Of a stretch of DNA of 37,073 nt, positions 8,504 to 17,754 are shown piece by piece. This DNA is from Deltaproteobacteria bacterium. GTDB lineage: Bacteria; Desulfobacterota; Desulfobulbia; Desulfobulbales; Desulfobulbaceae. The notes below the pieces were generated by a model. The model worked only from the letters and a program-made list of their open reading frames with translations. It had not been told where the DNA came from and did not search any database. The position numbers were made by a program, and so were the translations under genes. The stretch spans positions 1-37,073 of the forward strand of contig JAJRQC010000073.1 in NCBI GenBank assembly GCA_024280455.1. The letters run 5' to 3'. Positions within the stretch are counted from its first letter, which is position 1, and every line of letters starts with the position of its first letter.

Positions 8504-9736
8504 ATGAAACGAATGAGTAACAACTTTCTGGTTCTGTTAAAGGAAATCGGCAAAGGCAATGTCTATTATTTTGCCTGGATCGGCCTGCTGGGCGTCCTGA
8601 TTTGCGCCGGCACCGTTGCCTATATCCAACAGCTGACCGAGGGTATGATCGTCACCGCCATCCGTGACCAGGTCTCGTGGGGATTTTACATCTCCAACTT
8701 TACCTTTCTGGTCGGTGTTGCAGCGGCGGCCGTTCTGCTGGTGGTGCCCGCATACCTGTACAACTTCAAGCCGATTAAGGAGATTGTCCTCTTTGGCGAG
8801 CTTATGGCCGTTGCCGCGATCACCATGTGCATCATGTTCGTGGTCATCGATATGGGCCGGATAGACCGCCTCTGGCATGTGATGCCATTCATAGGCAGGA
8901 TGAATTTCCCATCCTCCCTGCTGGCCTGGGATATCATTGTCTTAAACGGCTATCTCTTCATCAACCTGACAATTACCTTTTACGCTCTGTACAAGATGGC
9001 CAATAGTAAAGAGTATAATCTCAACGTCATCAAGCCCCTGATCATCCTGTCAATCCCCTGGGCGGTAAGTATTCATACCGTAACCGCCTTTCTGTACAAC
9101 GGTCTGTCAGCCCGCCCGTTCTGGAATGCGTCCATCCTGGCGCCTCGTTTCCTGGCCTCGGCCTTTTGTTCCGGACCGGCAATCATGCTGATTGTTTTTC
9201 AGATCATCAGAAAGGTTTCCAAGATCGAGATCGAAAACAAGGCAATCTTCAAAATTGCCGAACTGATGGCCTATGCCATGGGCATTAATCTGTTTCTGCT
9301 GGCGGCGGAATTTTTTAAAGAATTTTACTCCGGCAGCGTGCATCTGGCGCCGATGGAATACCTCTATTTCGGGCTCCACGGCAACGATAACCTGGTTCCA
9401 TGGATGTGGTCGGCCATGGCCTTCAACGTGACCGCCTTTTTTATCTTTCTCCGGCCCCAGACCAGGGAGAACCTGTTCACCCTCAATATCGGCTGCGTAC
9501 TGATCATAACCGGTATTTATATTGAAAAAGGGATGGGGTTGATCATTCCGGGATTTATCCCCGGCACCCTGGGCGAGATCTATCAGTACAGTCCGACCAT
9601 GACGGAAAAGGTCATTACCATCGGCGTATGGGCCACCGGGGCTCTGATCTACACCTTTCTGTTGAAACTGGCCATTCCGGTCTATACGGGAGACCTTCGC
9701 TTTTACAAGAAGGAGGAAACCGTAGAGGCAACCTGA
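8504..9736 (+). CDS. NrfD/PsrC-family integral membrane quinol-interacting subunit
   Basis: A 410-aa protein with about ten hydrophobic helices, the length of the DsrP/HybB-type branch rather than the 8-helix NrfD of about 320 aa. Recognisable pieces are the GFYISNFTFLVGVAAAAVLLV helix region, SSLLAWDIIVLNGYL and the conserved LYFGLHGNDNLVPWMW area. NrfD proteins bind menaquinol at the periplasmic side and have no heme of their own. It ends the cytochrome-ferredoxin-NrfD unit. GGAGGCG lies upstream of the start and a strong hairpin follows the stop. The physiological direction of electron flow cannot be read from the sequence. Confidence 0.9.
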   Translation: MKRMSNNFLVLLKEIGKGNVYYFAWIGLLGVLICAGTVAYIQQLTEGMIVTAIRDQVSWGFYISNFTFLVGVAAAAVLLVVPAYLYNFKPIKEIVLFGELMAVAAITMCIMFVVIDMGRIDRLWHVMPFIGRMNFPSSLLAWDIIVLNGYLFINLTITFYALYKMANSKEYNLNVIKPLIILSIPWAVSIHTVTAFLYNGLSARPFWNASILAPRFLASAFCSGPAIMLIVFQIIRKVSKIEIENKAIFKIAELMAYAMGINLFLLAAEFFKEFYSGSVHLAPMEYLYFGLHGNDNLVPWMWSAMAFNVTAFFIFLRPQTRENLFTLNIGCVLIITGIYIEKGMGLIIPGFIPGTLGEIYQYSPTMTEKVITIGVWATGALIYTFLLKLAIPVYTGDLRFYKKEETVEAT

Positions 9737-9744
9737 AAACAGAA

Positions 9745-9780
9745 TAAGCCCATCTCTCCGGATCCGGGAAGATGGGCTTA
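9745..9780 (+). terminator. Hairpin at the end of the cytochrome-NrfD operon
   Basis: TAAGCCCATCT and AGATGGGCTTA form a perfect 11-bp stem with a 14-base loop that starts 9 bp after the nrfD-like stop. There is no clean T-run after it, so termination may be weak or the hairpin may serve as an mRNA 3'-end stabiliser. Confidence 0.55.
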
Positions 9781-9788
9781 CCCACGTA

Positions 9789-10007
9789 TTAAACCGGCGT
9801 TGTGACTTTTTCAGTTACCGGGTCTGCCCCGAAGGAAGGAGGGGAATCCTGGAATACCGTCCGTATTACCTGGGCCAGCATGATCTCCATGGCATGGGCA
9901 TTCAAGGGCAGCACTAACAGAGCCAGCCACTGTATAATATTACCAATTATTTTACTCGGACCCCAATTATTTAAAGCCTCACTCAGGCCGTTTACAATGA
10001 TGGAGCG
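9789..10007 (-). other. 72-codon open frame directly after the SNF2 stop, same frame
   Basis: Immediately after the SNF2 helicase TGA the same frame stays open for 72 codons. It contains a hydrophobic run (IIQWLALLVLPLNAHAME) and ends in a proline/threonine-rich tail. There is no ATG before codon 40 and a GTG only at codon 31. The TGA is followed by C, the leaky UGA-C context, so a read-through extension is possible; a decayed gene or chance are alternatives. No family is recognised. Confidence 0.25.
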
Positions 10008-13000
10008 TCACCCTTCCAACATGACAAAATTCTCCACATCCATGCTTAACTCGGCAAGCAGGGGTTCAGGCACCGATGGCGACTGCGCAAGCGAGACCGC
10101 CCGCATAATTAAGGCCGCCTCTTCCTGAGTGATCAAACCCCTGGCCAGGGCCTCACCATAAATCCATACCCCTGCATCCTGCACCGTGATCGGCATTTCA
10201 AGTCCTGCCCGTCCGGCAGCGGCGGCAAGCAGTGCCGATACCATAAGCTCCATTGCCCCGCTGAAACACTGCTGCTCAAGCAACACCTTTGCAGCCTTAA
10301 CCTTTTCACCGGCAAGAAGGCACAACCGGGGTACCTGCTCTACTTCGGCCTGTTCCGCAATGTCATAATAGGTGTGACTGTCGGCAACCGGTGAGCCTGC
10401 GCCAAGACGTTCAAGCCCGGTCAGGGTACGCTGATCAATGATTGCCACCGGAATCCGACTGGACAGGCCGGCCGCGACCTGATCATCTTCCATGCCCACC
10501 TGATCCAGGACTGTGAGCAACCCGCCTCCGGAGCCGATAATCCGTTCAATCCTTGGCCCAAAGGCCTGTTGCAACCCTTCAATACATGCGGTAATCTCCC
10601 GCTTCATGCCGTCATCCAGACCACCGCCAAGTGGTTCGGCGTCATCCGCAGCGATATCCGGAACCGTTTCTTCCTCTTCGCTCCGCTCTTCCGGCTCTGC
10701 TGCAGATTTTTCCGCGCCGCTGAGAGCCAGATCCTCCACAAGGGATTCCATCAGTTTTTTCGAGACCCCGACCACGTCAAGTTCGGCATCCTCAGCAATC
10801 ACATTATCAAAAAGGTCCTGTTTACCCTGCAACAGAGAGAGTACATGCTCTTCATACGAATCAGCGGCCACCATGGTAATCACCTGCACGGTCCTGGTCT
10901 GGCCCAACCGGTGTACCCTGGCATTGCGCTGTTCAAGGACTGCCGGATTCCAGGGCACATCCAGATTAACCAGCACCGAACCACTCTGCAGGTTCAAGCC
11001 GACGCCACCGGCATCGGTGGAAAGAAAGACCTGGACGGAGTCATCGTCCCGGAAGCTGTCCATAAGAGCGCCGCGTTTGGCCGTCGGCACACTGCCGTGC
11101 AGACGGACATAGCCAATGTCCATCCGGCGCAAACGGGTTTCCACCATTCTGGTCATAATTTCCCACTGGGAAAAAACAACCACTTTTAAACCGGACTGGA
11201 GACAGACTTCCTCCAGGATATCGGCCAGCTCATCAATCTTGGGCGATCCCGTGGTTTCCTTATCCACAAGGCCTGCGGCATCACAGGCCATCCGCGCCAT
11301 CTGCAGGGCCGCCATCAGCCGGTTCTGTTCCGTGGGCGTCAACGGTCGTCGCTTGGCAATGGTAGCCAGCCGACCGGCGGCAGCAAGGGCGCTGTCATGC
11401 AGCTCCACCTGCTTAGGGGTCATCTCCACGTCCAGCTGGGTAATGATCCGATCCGGCAGCTGATCACTGACAATACGCCGGTCACGGCGCAACATGACCG
11501 GTTCCAGTCTGCGGCGCAAAACAGACAGATTCCTGTATCCGAGAACCTTGCCCCGCTTGTCGGTGACATGAAAATCGATCATGTAGCGCCACAGGGGGCC
11601 GAGAATTTTCGGGTCAACAACCTGCATCAGGCTGTACAGGTCTTCCAGTCGATTTTCCAGCGGAGTACCGGTCAGGACAAAGGCATAGCGGGAGGGGATC
11701 AATTTGACGGCCGTTGCGATCTTGGTGCGCCAGTTTTTGATCCGCTGGGCTTCATCCAGGATGACCAGATCCGGCCTGACCACTTCATTAATAAGTGACA
11801 GATCACGCAGGAGCAGTTCATAATTGAGAATAAAAAAACTGCACTCCCGCCGATACTGCACACCACGTTGCGACGGCGGGCCCTGGATGACCTGGGTCTG
11901 CAGATCGGTAAATTTCGAAACCTCCCGGGCCCACTGCTGTTTGAGTGAGGCCGGACAGATGATGAGGATTTTTCGCACGCCCTCGTATTCCCGCAGCCAG
12001 GCCGCCGCACTGATTGCCTGCAGGGTCTTGCCCAATCCCATATCATCGGCAAGTAGCGCCCTGCCGGTACCGGCGAGAAAAGCAACCCCTTCCATCTGAT
12101 AGGGATACAACCGGGCCCTGACCCCGGGGATCCTCCGGGTTGACTGGATCTGTTTCCGTATTTCAACTGATCGTTCCCTGTGTGCAGCCGCAGCTGCCAG
12201 TTGCCGGGTATAATTGATTGCGTCTTCACCCAGGTGAACATCACTGCGGGCATCGACAAGCTCTTTAAAACGAAAAAAATCATCCGGCAGGCGGCCCTTG
12301 AACAACCCGGCCCCATCAAAAAAACTCTCCAGAATACCCTGCAGATCAGCAGCCACATCAGCGCAACGATGTACCATAAGCTGCGGGGCATCCTCCACAT
12401 CCCAGCTCAGGTATACGTAGGAAAAAGGTGCGGGCTGCTCCTTGAACTGCGTATACTGTGGGTGCTTCCTGATTTTATGGAGTACGGCCTCAATATGCTT
12501 GCAGGTACCAAGCTGGTTGCCGGCAAAATCCGGGCAGGTACAAAAGTTAGCCCGCTGCTGCAGGCTGCGGATAGTGACCTGATAGCTGCTGGAAAAATGA
12601 CTGGCTCCCCCCAGAGAAATGGCCCGCCAGGAACCAAACCAGGGTTCACCACTTAAACGTTCCGCTTCGACTTCCGAACGTCCCCGTTTCATCCGATCCT
12701 TGATCGCACTGTCTGCAGCCGTCAACAGTTGATCGGTTTCTCCGCGTTGATCGGCATATTTACAGAGAACGGCCACCGTATGGCGGCACACGGTACCGGC
12801 AGCAGCATCCTCGCAATCGCATGTAAAGGAAAGCCCTGCATCACCAGAACGAATACTGACTTCATTTGGCACTTCCGGATCAGCGCCTTCCACCTGTCCC
12901 CAGAGCAGTTCCTGATCCTGATCAATCTCCATGACCCGGTTTTCCCGGTGGTCTTCAAGCCCATAATGGATAACCGTCTTGTCGGCAATGGACTGCAGCC

Positions 13001-13055
13001 TGTCCTGGTCAAAAAAGAATGGATCGCTCACCACAACGCTTGTTTCCGTATTCAT
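10008..13055 (-). CDS. SNF2-family DNA translocase/helicase with two SWIM-like zinc motifs
   Basis: A 1015-aa SF2 ATPase (start at MNTETS with GGGG upstream; an in-frame ATG 75 bases earlier has less support). Two SWIM-like CxCx(n)CxH motifs precede the motor: C79/C81/C90/H92 (FTCDCEDAAAGTVCRH) and C172/C174/C185/H187 (CTCPDFAGNQLGTCKH). The SNF2 core has ALLADDMGLGKTLQ (K343), a DEAQ Walker B (VILDEAQRIKN), VLTGTPLENRLEDLYSL and the C-terminal motif QRNARVHRLGQTRTVQV. After an acidic linker (about 740-780) there is a helical C-terminal region of unknown role. Such proteins remodel protein-DNA complexes; several related ones belong to defence or repair loci. A 55-bp dispersed repeat lies just upstream. 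Confidence 0.93.
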   Translation of the reverse strand: MNTETSVVVSDPFFFDQDRLQSIADKTVIHYGLEDHRENRVMEIDQDQELLWGQVEGADPEVPNEVSIRSGDAGLSFTCDCEDAAAGTVCRHTVAVLCKYADQRGETDQLLTAADSAIKDRMKRGRSEVEAERLSGEPWFGSWRAISLGGASHFSSSYQVTIRSLQQRANFCTCPDFAGNQLGTCKHIEAVLHKIRKHPQYTQFKEQPAPFSYVYLSWDVEDAPQLMVHRCADVAADLQGILESFFDGAGLFKGRLPDDFFRFKELVDARSDVHLGEDAINYTRQLAAAAAHRERSVEIRKQIQSTRRIPGVRARLYPYQMEGVAFLAGTGRALLADDMGLGKTLQAISAAAWLREYEGVRKILIICPASLKQQWAREVSKFTDLQTQVIQGPPSQRGVQYRRECSFFILNYELLLRDLSLINEVVRPDLVILDEAQRIKNWRTKIATAVKLIPSRYAFVLTGTPLENRLEDLYSLMQVVDPKILGPLWRYMIDFHVTDKRGKVLGYRNLSVLRRRLEPVMLRRDRRIVSDQLPDRIITQLDVEMTPKQVELHDSALAAAGRLATIAKRRPLTPTEQNRLMAALQMARMACDAAGLVDKETTGSPKIDELADILEEVCLQSGLKVVVFSQWEIMTRMVETRLRRMDIGYVRLHGSVPTAKRGALMDSFRDDDSVQVFLSTDAGGVGLNLQSGSVLVNLDVPWNPAVLEQRNARVHRLGQTRTVQVITMVAADSYEEHVLSLLQGKQDLFDNVIAEDAELDVVGVSKKLMESLVEDLALSGAEKSAAEPEERSEEEETVPDIAADDAEPLGGGLDDGMKREITACIEGLQQAFGPRIERIIGSGGGLLTVLDQVGMEDDQVAAGLSSRIPVAIIDQRTLTGLERLGAGSPVADSHTYYDIAEQAEVEQVPRLCLLAGEKVKAAKVLLEQQCFSGAMELMVSALLAAAAGRAGLEMPITVQDAGVWIYGEALARGLITQEEAALIMRAVSLAQSPSVPEPLLAELSMDVENFVMLEG

Positions 13056-13098
13056 ACATTTTTCCCCATATTTCCTTTTTTTGTTACTCTTCTGCCCA

Positions 13099-13154
13099 CC
13101 CGCCCATGTGAGGCGACCTGATCGCCACAAGATGGGGTACTGCTGAACAGTTCC
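13099..13154 (+). repeat. Dispersed element, copy 1 (upstream of the SNF2 gene)
   Basis: Begins CCCGCCCATGTGAGGCG and ends GCTGAACAGTT. It matches the minus strand of 36,933-36,987 at most positions with one single-base gap. The match stops sharply at CAGTT. In copy 2 this end is one arm of a 12-bp inverted repeat; here only one arm is present, so this copy looks like half an element. It lies in the 5' leader or promoter of the SNF2 gene. Confidence 0.7.
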
Positions 13155-13192
13155 CTTTTTTAAAAAAAAGAGTAGGCCCCTGAAACAAAATA

Positions 13193-13999
13193 TTATTTTG
13201 CTCGAAGGTATATAATTTTCTGGCTTCCTCCCGGTGCTTGTCGTTCTTCCGTTACAAAGAGATCTGTCTTTGCCTTGACGAGATCTGAGAGTTTTTTGTA
13301 ACCGTATAGTCTGGCGTCAAAATCGGGCTGGAGTTTTGTCAGATAGCTGCCGAATGTGCCAAGCTGTGCCCATCCGGTATCGTCGGTTGATTGCTCCAGT
13401 GCCGATAAAATGAATTTCTTGGGGAATTTGACTTTTTGCTCTTCCGCATGATTAGACGATGACGTCAGGTTTTCTTTTTGTGCATTATCCTTTTTTGGTG
13501 GCGGGATGACTGGCTTATCGTCAATATCCGGGCGGAGGACTTCAGTGAAAATAAACTTATGGCAGGCATTACGAAAGGCCATTGGTGTTTTCTTCTCACC
13601 AAACCCAAGAACGGTCAGACCCTCTTCACGCAACCGCACTGCAAGCCCGGTGAAATCACTGTCACTGGTGATCAGGCAGAATCCATCAAATTTTCGGGTA
13701 TACAGTAAATCCATGGCATCAATGATCATGGTGCTGTCGGTGGCATTCTTCCCGGTCGTATAGGCAAACTGTTGAACCGGCTTGATGGCATACCGCTGGA
13801 GTACTTTTTTCCACGAAGCACTTGTCGGAGCAGTGAAATCGCCATATATGCGTCTGACCGTCGCTTCGCCAAAGCGGGCAATCTCAGCAAGAAGACCTTC
13901 AATGACAGCCGCCTGTGCATTATCAGCATCAATTAAAACCGCCAGCCGAAGCGTTGGTTCTTCCGACTCAAATTTTGCTATCAGTTTTGGGTTCACCAT
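13193..13999 (-). CDS. NYN-domain (LabA/DUF88) putative ribonuclease with C-terminal LOTUS/OST-HTH-like region
   Basis: A 268-aa protein. Residues about 17-160 are a NYN (PIN-like) nuclease domain: RLAVLIDADNAQ, then KNATDSTMIIDAMDLLY, then GFCLITSDSDFTGLAVRLREEG, carrying the acidic residues expected to bind metal. A charged linker (about 160-190) leads to a C-terminal region (FPKKFILSALEQ..GWAQLGTFGSYL, then ARLYGYKKLSDLVKA) with the pattern of an OST-HTH/LOTUS RNA-binding domain. This architecture is seen in bacterial RNA-processing or defence proteins. AAGGAA precedes the ATG. It is co-directional with and upstream of the SNF2 gene. The RNA target is unknown. Confidence 0.87.
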   Translation of the reverse strand: MVNPKLIAKFESEEPTLRLAVLIDADNAQAAVIEGLLAEIARFGEATVRRIYGDFTAPTSASWKKVLQRYAIKPVQQFAYTTGKNATDSTMIIDAMDLLYTRKFDGFCLITSDSDFTGLAVRLREEGLTVLGFGEKKTPMAFRNACHKFIFTEVLRPDIDDKPVIPPPKKDNAQKENLTSSSNHAEEQKVKFPKKFILSALEQSTDDTGWAQLGTFGSYLTKLQPDFDARLYGYKKLSDLVKAKTDLFVTEERQAPGGSQKIIYLRAK

Positions 14000-14046
14000 G
14001 ATGATTCCTTTTTTGTATTATGATTCAACGCCCTGAGGGGACACCA

Positions 14047-14355
14047 TTAAATCTGTTTCCGCTTAATCCCGATACAGTACGGGCTGTCCAGCTGGTATAC
14101 ACGCACTTTGCGGCTTCGAGGAAACTCTCTTTTGGCAATGGATTTAAGCAGCTTTGCAAGACCACCCATGCCGACCTGAAAGGTATTTTCTTCATACCCC
14201 CGCTCCATAACAGACAACGTATCGTCATCGATTTTGATGATGGTAATCCCACGGTTGCGTTTATAGGTTAATATCTCGACCCCTTGCGGCGGATCAAGCT
14301 TACGAACGATCTGCCGTACCTGTTTTATCGCGGATTGAATATTAATCAGAGCCAT
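14047..14355 (-). CDS. Conserved-looking small protein, unknown function
   Basis: A 102-aa soluble protein starting MALINIQSAIKQVRQIVRKL. This start is chosen because GGGAG sits about eight bases upstream; an in-frame ATG at 14370 lacks a ribosome binding site. The middle has alternating beta-type residues (GVEILTYKRNRGITIIKID) and the end is basic (KREFPRSRKVRVYQL). I do not recognise the family. It lies upstream of the NYN gene on the same strand with a 47-bp gap, so the two are probably co-transcribed. A 7-bp dyad about 75-95 bp upstream may control it. Confidence 0.65.
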   Translation of the reverse strand: MALINIQSAIKQVRQIVRKLDPPQGVEILTYKRNRGITIIKIDDDTLSVMERGYEENTFQVGMGGLAKLLKSIAKREFPRSRKVRVYQLDSPYCIGIKRKQI

Positions 14356-14428
14356 GGCAGCTTCTCCCATTGCCGGGGACAGTTATCAGTGAAAGGATAA
14401 AACAAGGATGGTTCAGGAAAATCACTCA

Positions 14429-14448
14429 TGTAACCAACAGAGGTTACA
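14429..14448. promoter_or_regulatory. Dyad TGTAACC-N6-GGTTACA, candidate operator
   Basis: A perfect 7-bp inverted repeat with a six-base spacer, typical of a dimeric HTH regulator site, about 75 bp upstream of the minus-strand gene at 14,355. No regulator is assigned. The rest of 14,356-14,573 shows no gene I can support. Confidence 0.4.
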
Positions 14449-14573
14449 AATATATCAGCCGCGCCTTCGGCAATCACGACATTATCAAGTATCTATTAAT
14501 CAGCCTGTAGCTTTTGAATATTTCTCTGATCAGGAAAAAATCACCATCAGCGTACACATTTTTTTACAATTTT

Positions 14574-14699
14574 TCATGCTCCATCGTTAACACTCTGCTT
14601 ACCGATACCACCACAGCCGGTACAGTAACCGCAACCAATGCACTTGCAAAATAATTTTCGTACCGGCACAAAACACTTACCGGGAAAAAATGCCTTCAT
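14574..14699 (-). CDS. Candidate 41-aa cysteine-rich peptide
   Basis: The frame from ATG 14,699 reads MKAFFPGKCFVPVRKLF and then CKCIGCGYCTGCGG, with six Cys in 13 residues. The spacing recalls ferredoxin-like or zinc-binding clusters and also Cys-rich ribosomal peptide precursors. GGAGAAG lies about 13 bases upstream. No radical-SAM or peptide-modifying gene is nearby, so a modified-peptide role is not supported. It would be a monocistronic small gene lying between the terminator at 14,752-14,779 and the next minus-strand gene. Confidence 0.4.
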   Translation of the reverse strand: MKAFFPGKCFVPVRKLFCKCIGCGYCTGCGGIGKQSVNDGA

Positions 14700-14751
14700 T
14701 CCCGTTCTTCTCCATCCCCTGTCTTGATCTCCCTCTCCCTTCAGGTATGAC

Positions 14752-14779
14752 AAAACCGGATGCGCCTGCATCCGGTTTT
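14752..14779. terminator. Strong bidirectional intrinsic terminator
   Basis: AAAACCGGATGC, loop GCCT, GCATCCGGTTTT with extra Ts on the plus strand: a 12-bp perfect stem flanked by A and T runs, so it can work in both directions. It separates the minus-strand NYN cluster and Cys-rich peptide from the plus-strand primase-helicase gene. Confidence 0.75.
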
Positions 14780-14900
14780 TTTATTTTCACCACTTTTCGA
14801 CAGATTTTCTCTTTACCGGCTATTGTCTGTACTCGTTCCCGATCTCCTGATTCCACCATTTTTTCTTCAACATGCTGTCCACTTATGATACAAAAACCAT

Positions 14901-17710
14901 ATGGACAACACCTCTTCACCGGCCAGCAAGATCGCCCTGTTCCGTACCCTGTTTCGCGGCAGGGAGGATATCTACCCACTCCGCTTTAAAAGCAGAAAAA
15001 CCGGCAGATGCGGCTACCAGCCCGCCTGTGCCAACGAGTGGGTCAAAGGTGTCTGCACCAAGGGCGGCGGCAAAGCCAGGGTCAAGTGCGCTGTCTGTCC
15101 GAACCGGAGCCTGCTGCCGGTTACCGATGAAGTCATTCTCAAACATCTATCAGGAAAAGATGAACGGGGAAAAGATTTTGTCATCGGTCTCTATCCCATG
15201 TTCCTGGATGCAACCTGCCTGCTGCTGGCCATTGATTTTGATAAAAAAAGCTGGCAGGCCGACACCCGCGCTTTTGTCAAAACCTGCAGGAAACTTGCAA
15301 TACCAGTGGCTGTAGAGCGCTCCCGATCCGGTAACGGCAGCCATATCTGGTTATTTTTTTCTGAACCGGTTCCGGCGGCAGCAGCACGAAAATTTGCCTC
15401 TCATCTGGTAACCGAGACCATGGAACATTGCCCTGGTATCGGCCTTGATTCCTACGACCGCTTCATCCCCAACCAGGACACTCTGCCAAAAGGCGGATTC
15501 GGCAGCCTCATCGCCCTGCCACTCCAGAAAAAACCACGAGCCAAAGGCAACAGCCTGTTTCTTGATGACAACCTGCAGCCCTATGTTGATCAATGGGCCT
15601 TTATGGCTTCAATAAAAAAAATTCCTCCGGCCGAAGTCGAGAAACGTATTCAGCGGGCTGCAGCCGATAACCGGATCATCGGCGTAAAGCTCTTCCCAAC
15701 GGATGCAGACGATGATACACCATGGCTCGCCCCTCCTTCCCGCCGCAGAAAAGAAAAAGGAATAACCGATCTTCCTGAAAAACTGGAACTGACACTCGGT
15801 GACCAGATTTACCTTCCCAAACAGCATCTTTCCCCGTCTCTTACCAACAGACTGCTCCGGATTGCCTCTTTCCAGAATCCGGAATTTTACAAGTTGCAGG
15901 CCATGCGTTTTTCCACATACGACACTCCCCGCATCATTGCCTGTGCCGAGGACTTTCCGCACCATATCGGCTTACCCCGTGGATGTCTGGACGAAGTGAA
16001 AGAGCTCCTTGCCGGACTGAAAATATCAACGACCATCAATGATGAACGTTTCAGCGGAACACCGCTGCCTGTACAATTTCAAGGGACACTTCGCCCTGCC
16101 CAGCTGACAGCGGCCCGAGCCATGGCCGCCCACAATACCGGTGTCCTGTCCGCCACCACAGCCTTGGGCAAAACAGTGCTTGCCGCCTGGCTCATTGCCA
16201 AACGTGGCGTGAATACCCTGATTCTTGTCCACCGCAAGCAGCTCCTTGAACAGTGGATCGAACGACTGTCCTCATTTCTTGAGCTGAACAAAGACAATAT
16301 CGGCCGGATTGGAGGAGGCCAAAAACATGTAACCGGCCAACTGGATGTGGCGATTATTCAGAGTCTGGTCCGCAAAAAGGTTGTCAATGATCTGGTTGCG
16401 GATTACGGCCATCTGGTCGTGGATGAATGTCATCACATCCCGGCCACCGGTTTTGAACTCGTTGTCCGCAGGACAAAGGCAAAGTTCATTACCGGACTCT
16501 CGGCAACCGTGATTCGCAAAGACGGACACCATCCCATTATCTTTATGCAGTGCGGCCCGGTCCGGCATACGGTGGAGGCAAAACAGGAGGCCGAAGCCAG
16601 GCCGTTTACCCACACGGTGATTGTCCGACCAACCGGTTTTGTCCCGTCCGGAAAAGATGAAGAGGATGCCCGGCTACAGCTGCATCAACTCTATCGTGAA
16701 TTAGCCGGAGATAAGACCCGTAATGCAGTGATCTGCAAAGATGTGCTGGCCGCAGTGAAGGAGGGACGATCCCCGGTGGTACTCACCGAGCGTACCGTTC
16801 ACCTGCAACTCCTGGCCGAACAGCTCACCGGTAAAGTCAACCACCTCATTATTCTGCAGGGGGGACTGGGCCGCAAAAAACTCCGTACAGCACTGAAAAG
16901 TCTGCGGGATATCCCCGAGAACGAGGAACGGGTCCTGCTGGCCACCGGTCGCTACCTCGGAGAAGGGTTTGATGACGAGCGCCTTGACACCCTGTTTTTG
17001 ACCCTGCCGGTTTCCTGGAAAGGTATCATTGCTCAGTACGCCGGTCGTCTGCACCGCCTCCATGACAGCAAACGTGAAGTCCGGATCTACGATTACGCCG
17101 ATCTTGACATCCCGATGCTGGCCAGGATGTTTGATCGACGCTGCCGGGGCTACGAGGCAATCGGCTACTCCGTACAACTTCCGGCCGGCAGCCTCCCGGG
17201 CTGGCCGGCCGAAGTAGCGTTGCCGGCCAATCCTCTCTGGAAACAAAACTACAGCGCAAGCCTCCGCCGATTGATTCGTGACGGTGTAGATAAGCCTCTG
17301 GCCTCTCTCTTTCGCAACGCTGCCCGTGAGTTGTCTGCCGGAGAACAGGATGTCTCCAGAGCCCGCAGTGCCAGCGAAGCTTTTTTATTCAAACGACTGG
17401 CCTCAATGAAGCATACGGCCGGACGTTTTCAGCTCAACGCGGAACTCCCCATACCCTTTGACGGTCTGGGAAAATGGAGGTTGACCTGCTTGACCGTGAT
17501 GCACGGATAGCAATTGAAATTGACGGCAGCCAGCATCTGGACGATGCAGATGCCTATCGCCGGGATCGCCGTAAAGATCAACTCCTGCAGGAAAACGGCT
17601 ATTTTGTTCTGAGATTCCTTGCTGAAGATATCGGTCAACAGCTGGAGGCCGTGCTCAATGCCATTGAGCGAACCCTGGCCAACCGCCTGAAACCGGATAA
17701 ACCGAAATGA
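14901..17710 (+). CDS. TOTE-type archaeo-eukaryotic primase + SF2 helicase, with PD-(D/E)XK/DUF559-like nuclease in the -1 frame
   Basis: Frame 0 runs from ATG 14,901 to TAG 17,510 (869 aa). The primase part has a Cys pair region (CAVCPNR), the catalytic DFD (AIDFDKKS, D112/D114), the SRSGNGSHIW motif and DRFIPNQD, as in TOTE conflict-system AEP primases. The helicase part has ALGKT (about 423), DECHH (about 507) and QYAGRLHRLHD. Frame 0 then ends in unrelated residues, while the -1 frame from 17,474 reads MEVDLLDRDARIAIEIDGSQH followed by RRDRRKDQLLQENGYFVLRF, a Vsr/DUF559-type nuclease. One extra base would give a 936-aa fusion; I recall such a C-terminal nuclease in relatives but could not check. 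The gene may be close to leaderless: TATGAT lies at 14,884 and no ribosome binding site is seen. Confidence 0.85.
17468..17474 (+). other. In-phase -1 slippery heptamer G GGA AAA at the helicase/nuclease junction
   Basis: In frame 0 the bases read G-GGA-AAA-TGG. This is the X-XXY-YYZ form needed for -1 ribosomal frameshifting, and slipping here joins GLGK directly to MEVDLL of the nuclease. The same ATG could also start a separate 78-aa nuclease. No clear downstream pseudoknot or upstream Shine-Dalgarno stimulator was found. Loss of one A from a run of five would look identical. Confidence 0.45.
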
Positions 17711-17754
17711 ATTTTCCCTCAAACCGTCAAGTCAATACCGGCTGGTGCTCAGGA

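Noticed and set aside
9802-10128. 108-aa plus-strand frame after the NrfD terminator
   Set aside because: Overlaps the SNF2 3' end in antisense, has no ribosome binding site and an unnatural composition.
14408-14590. 60-aa plus-strand frame upstream of the primase-helicase
   Set aside because: Crosses the operator-like dyad and has no domain or conserved look; more likely intergenic.
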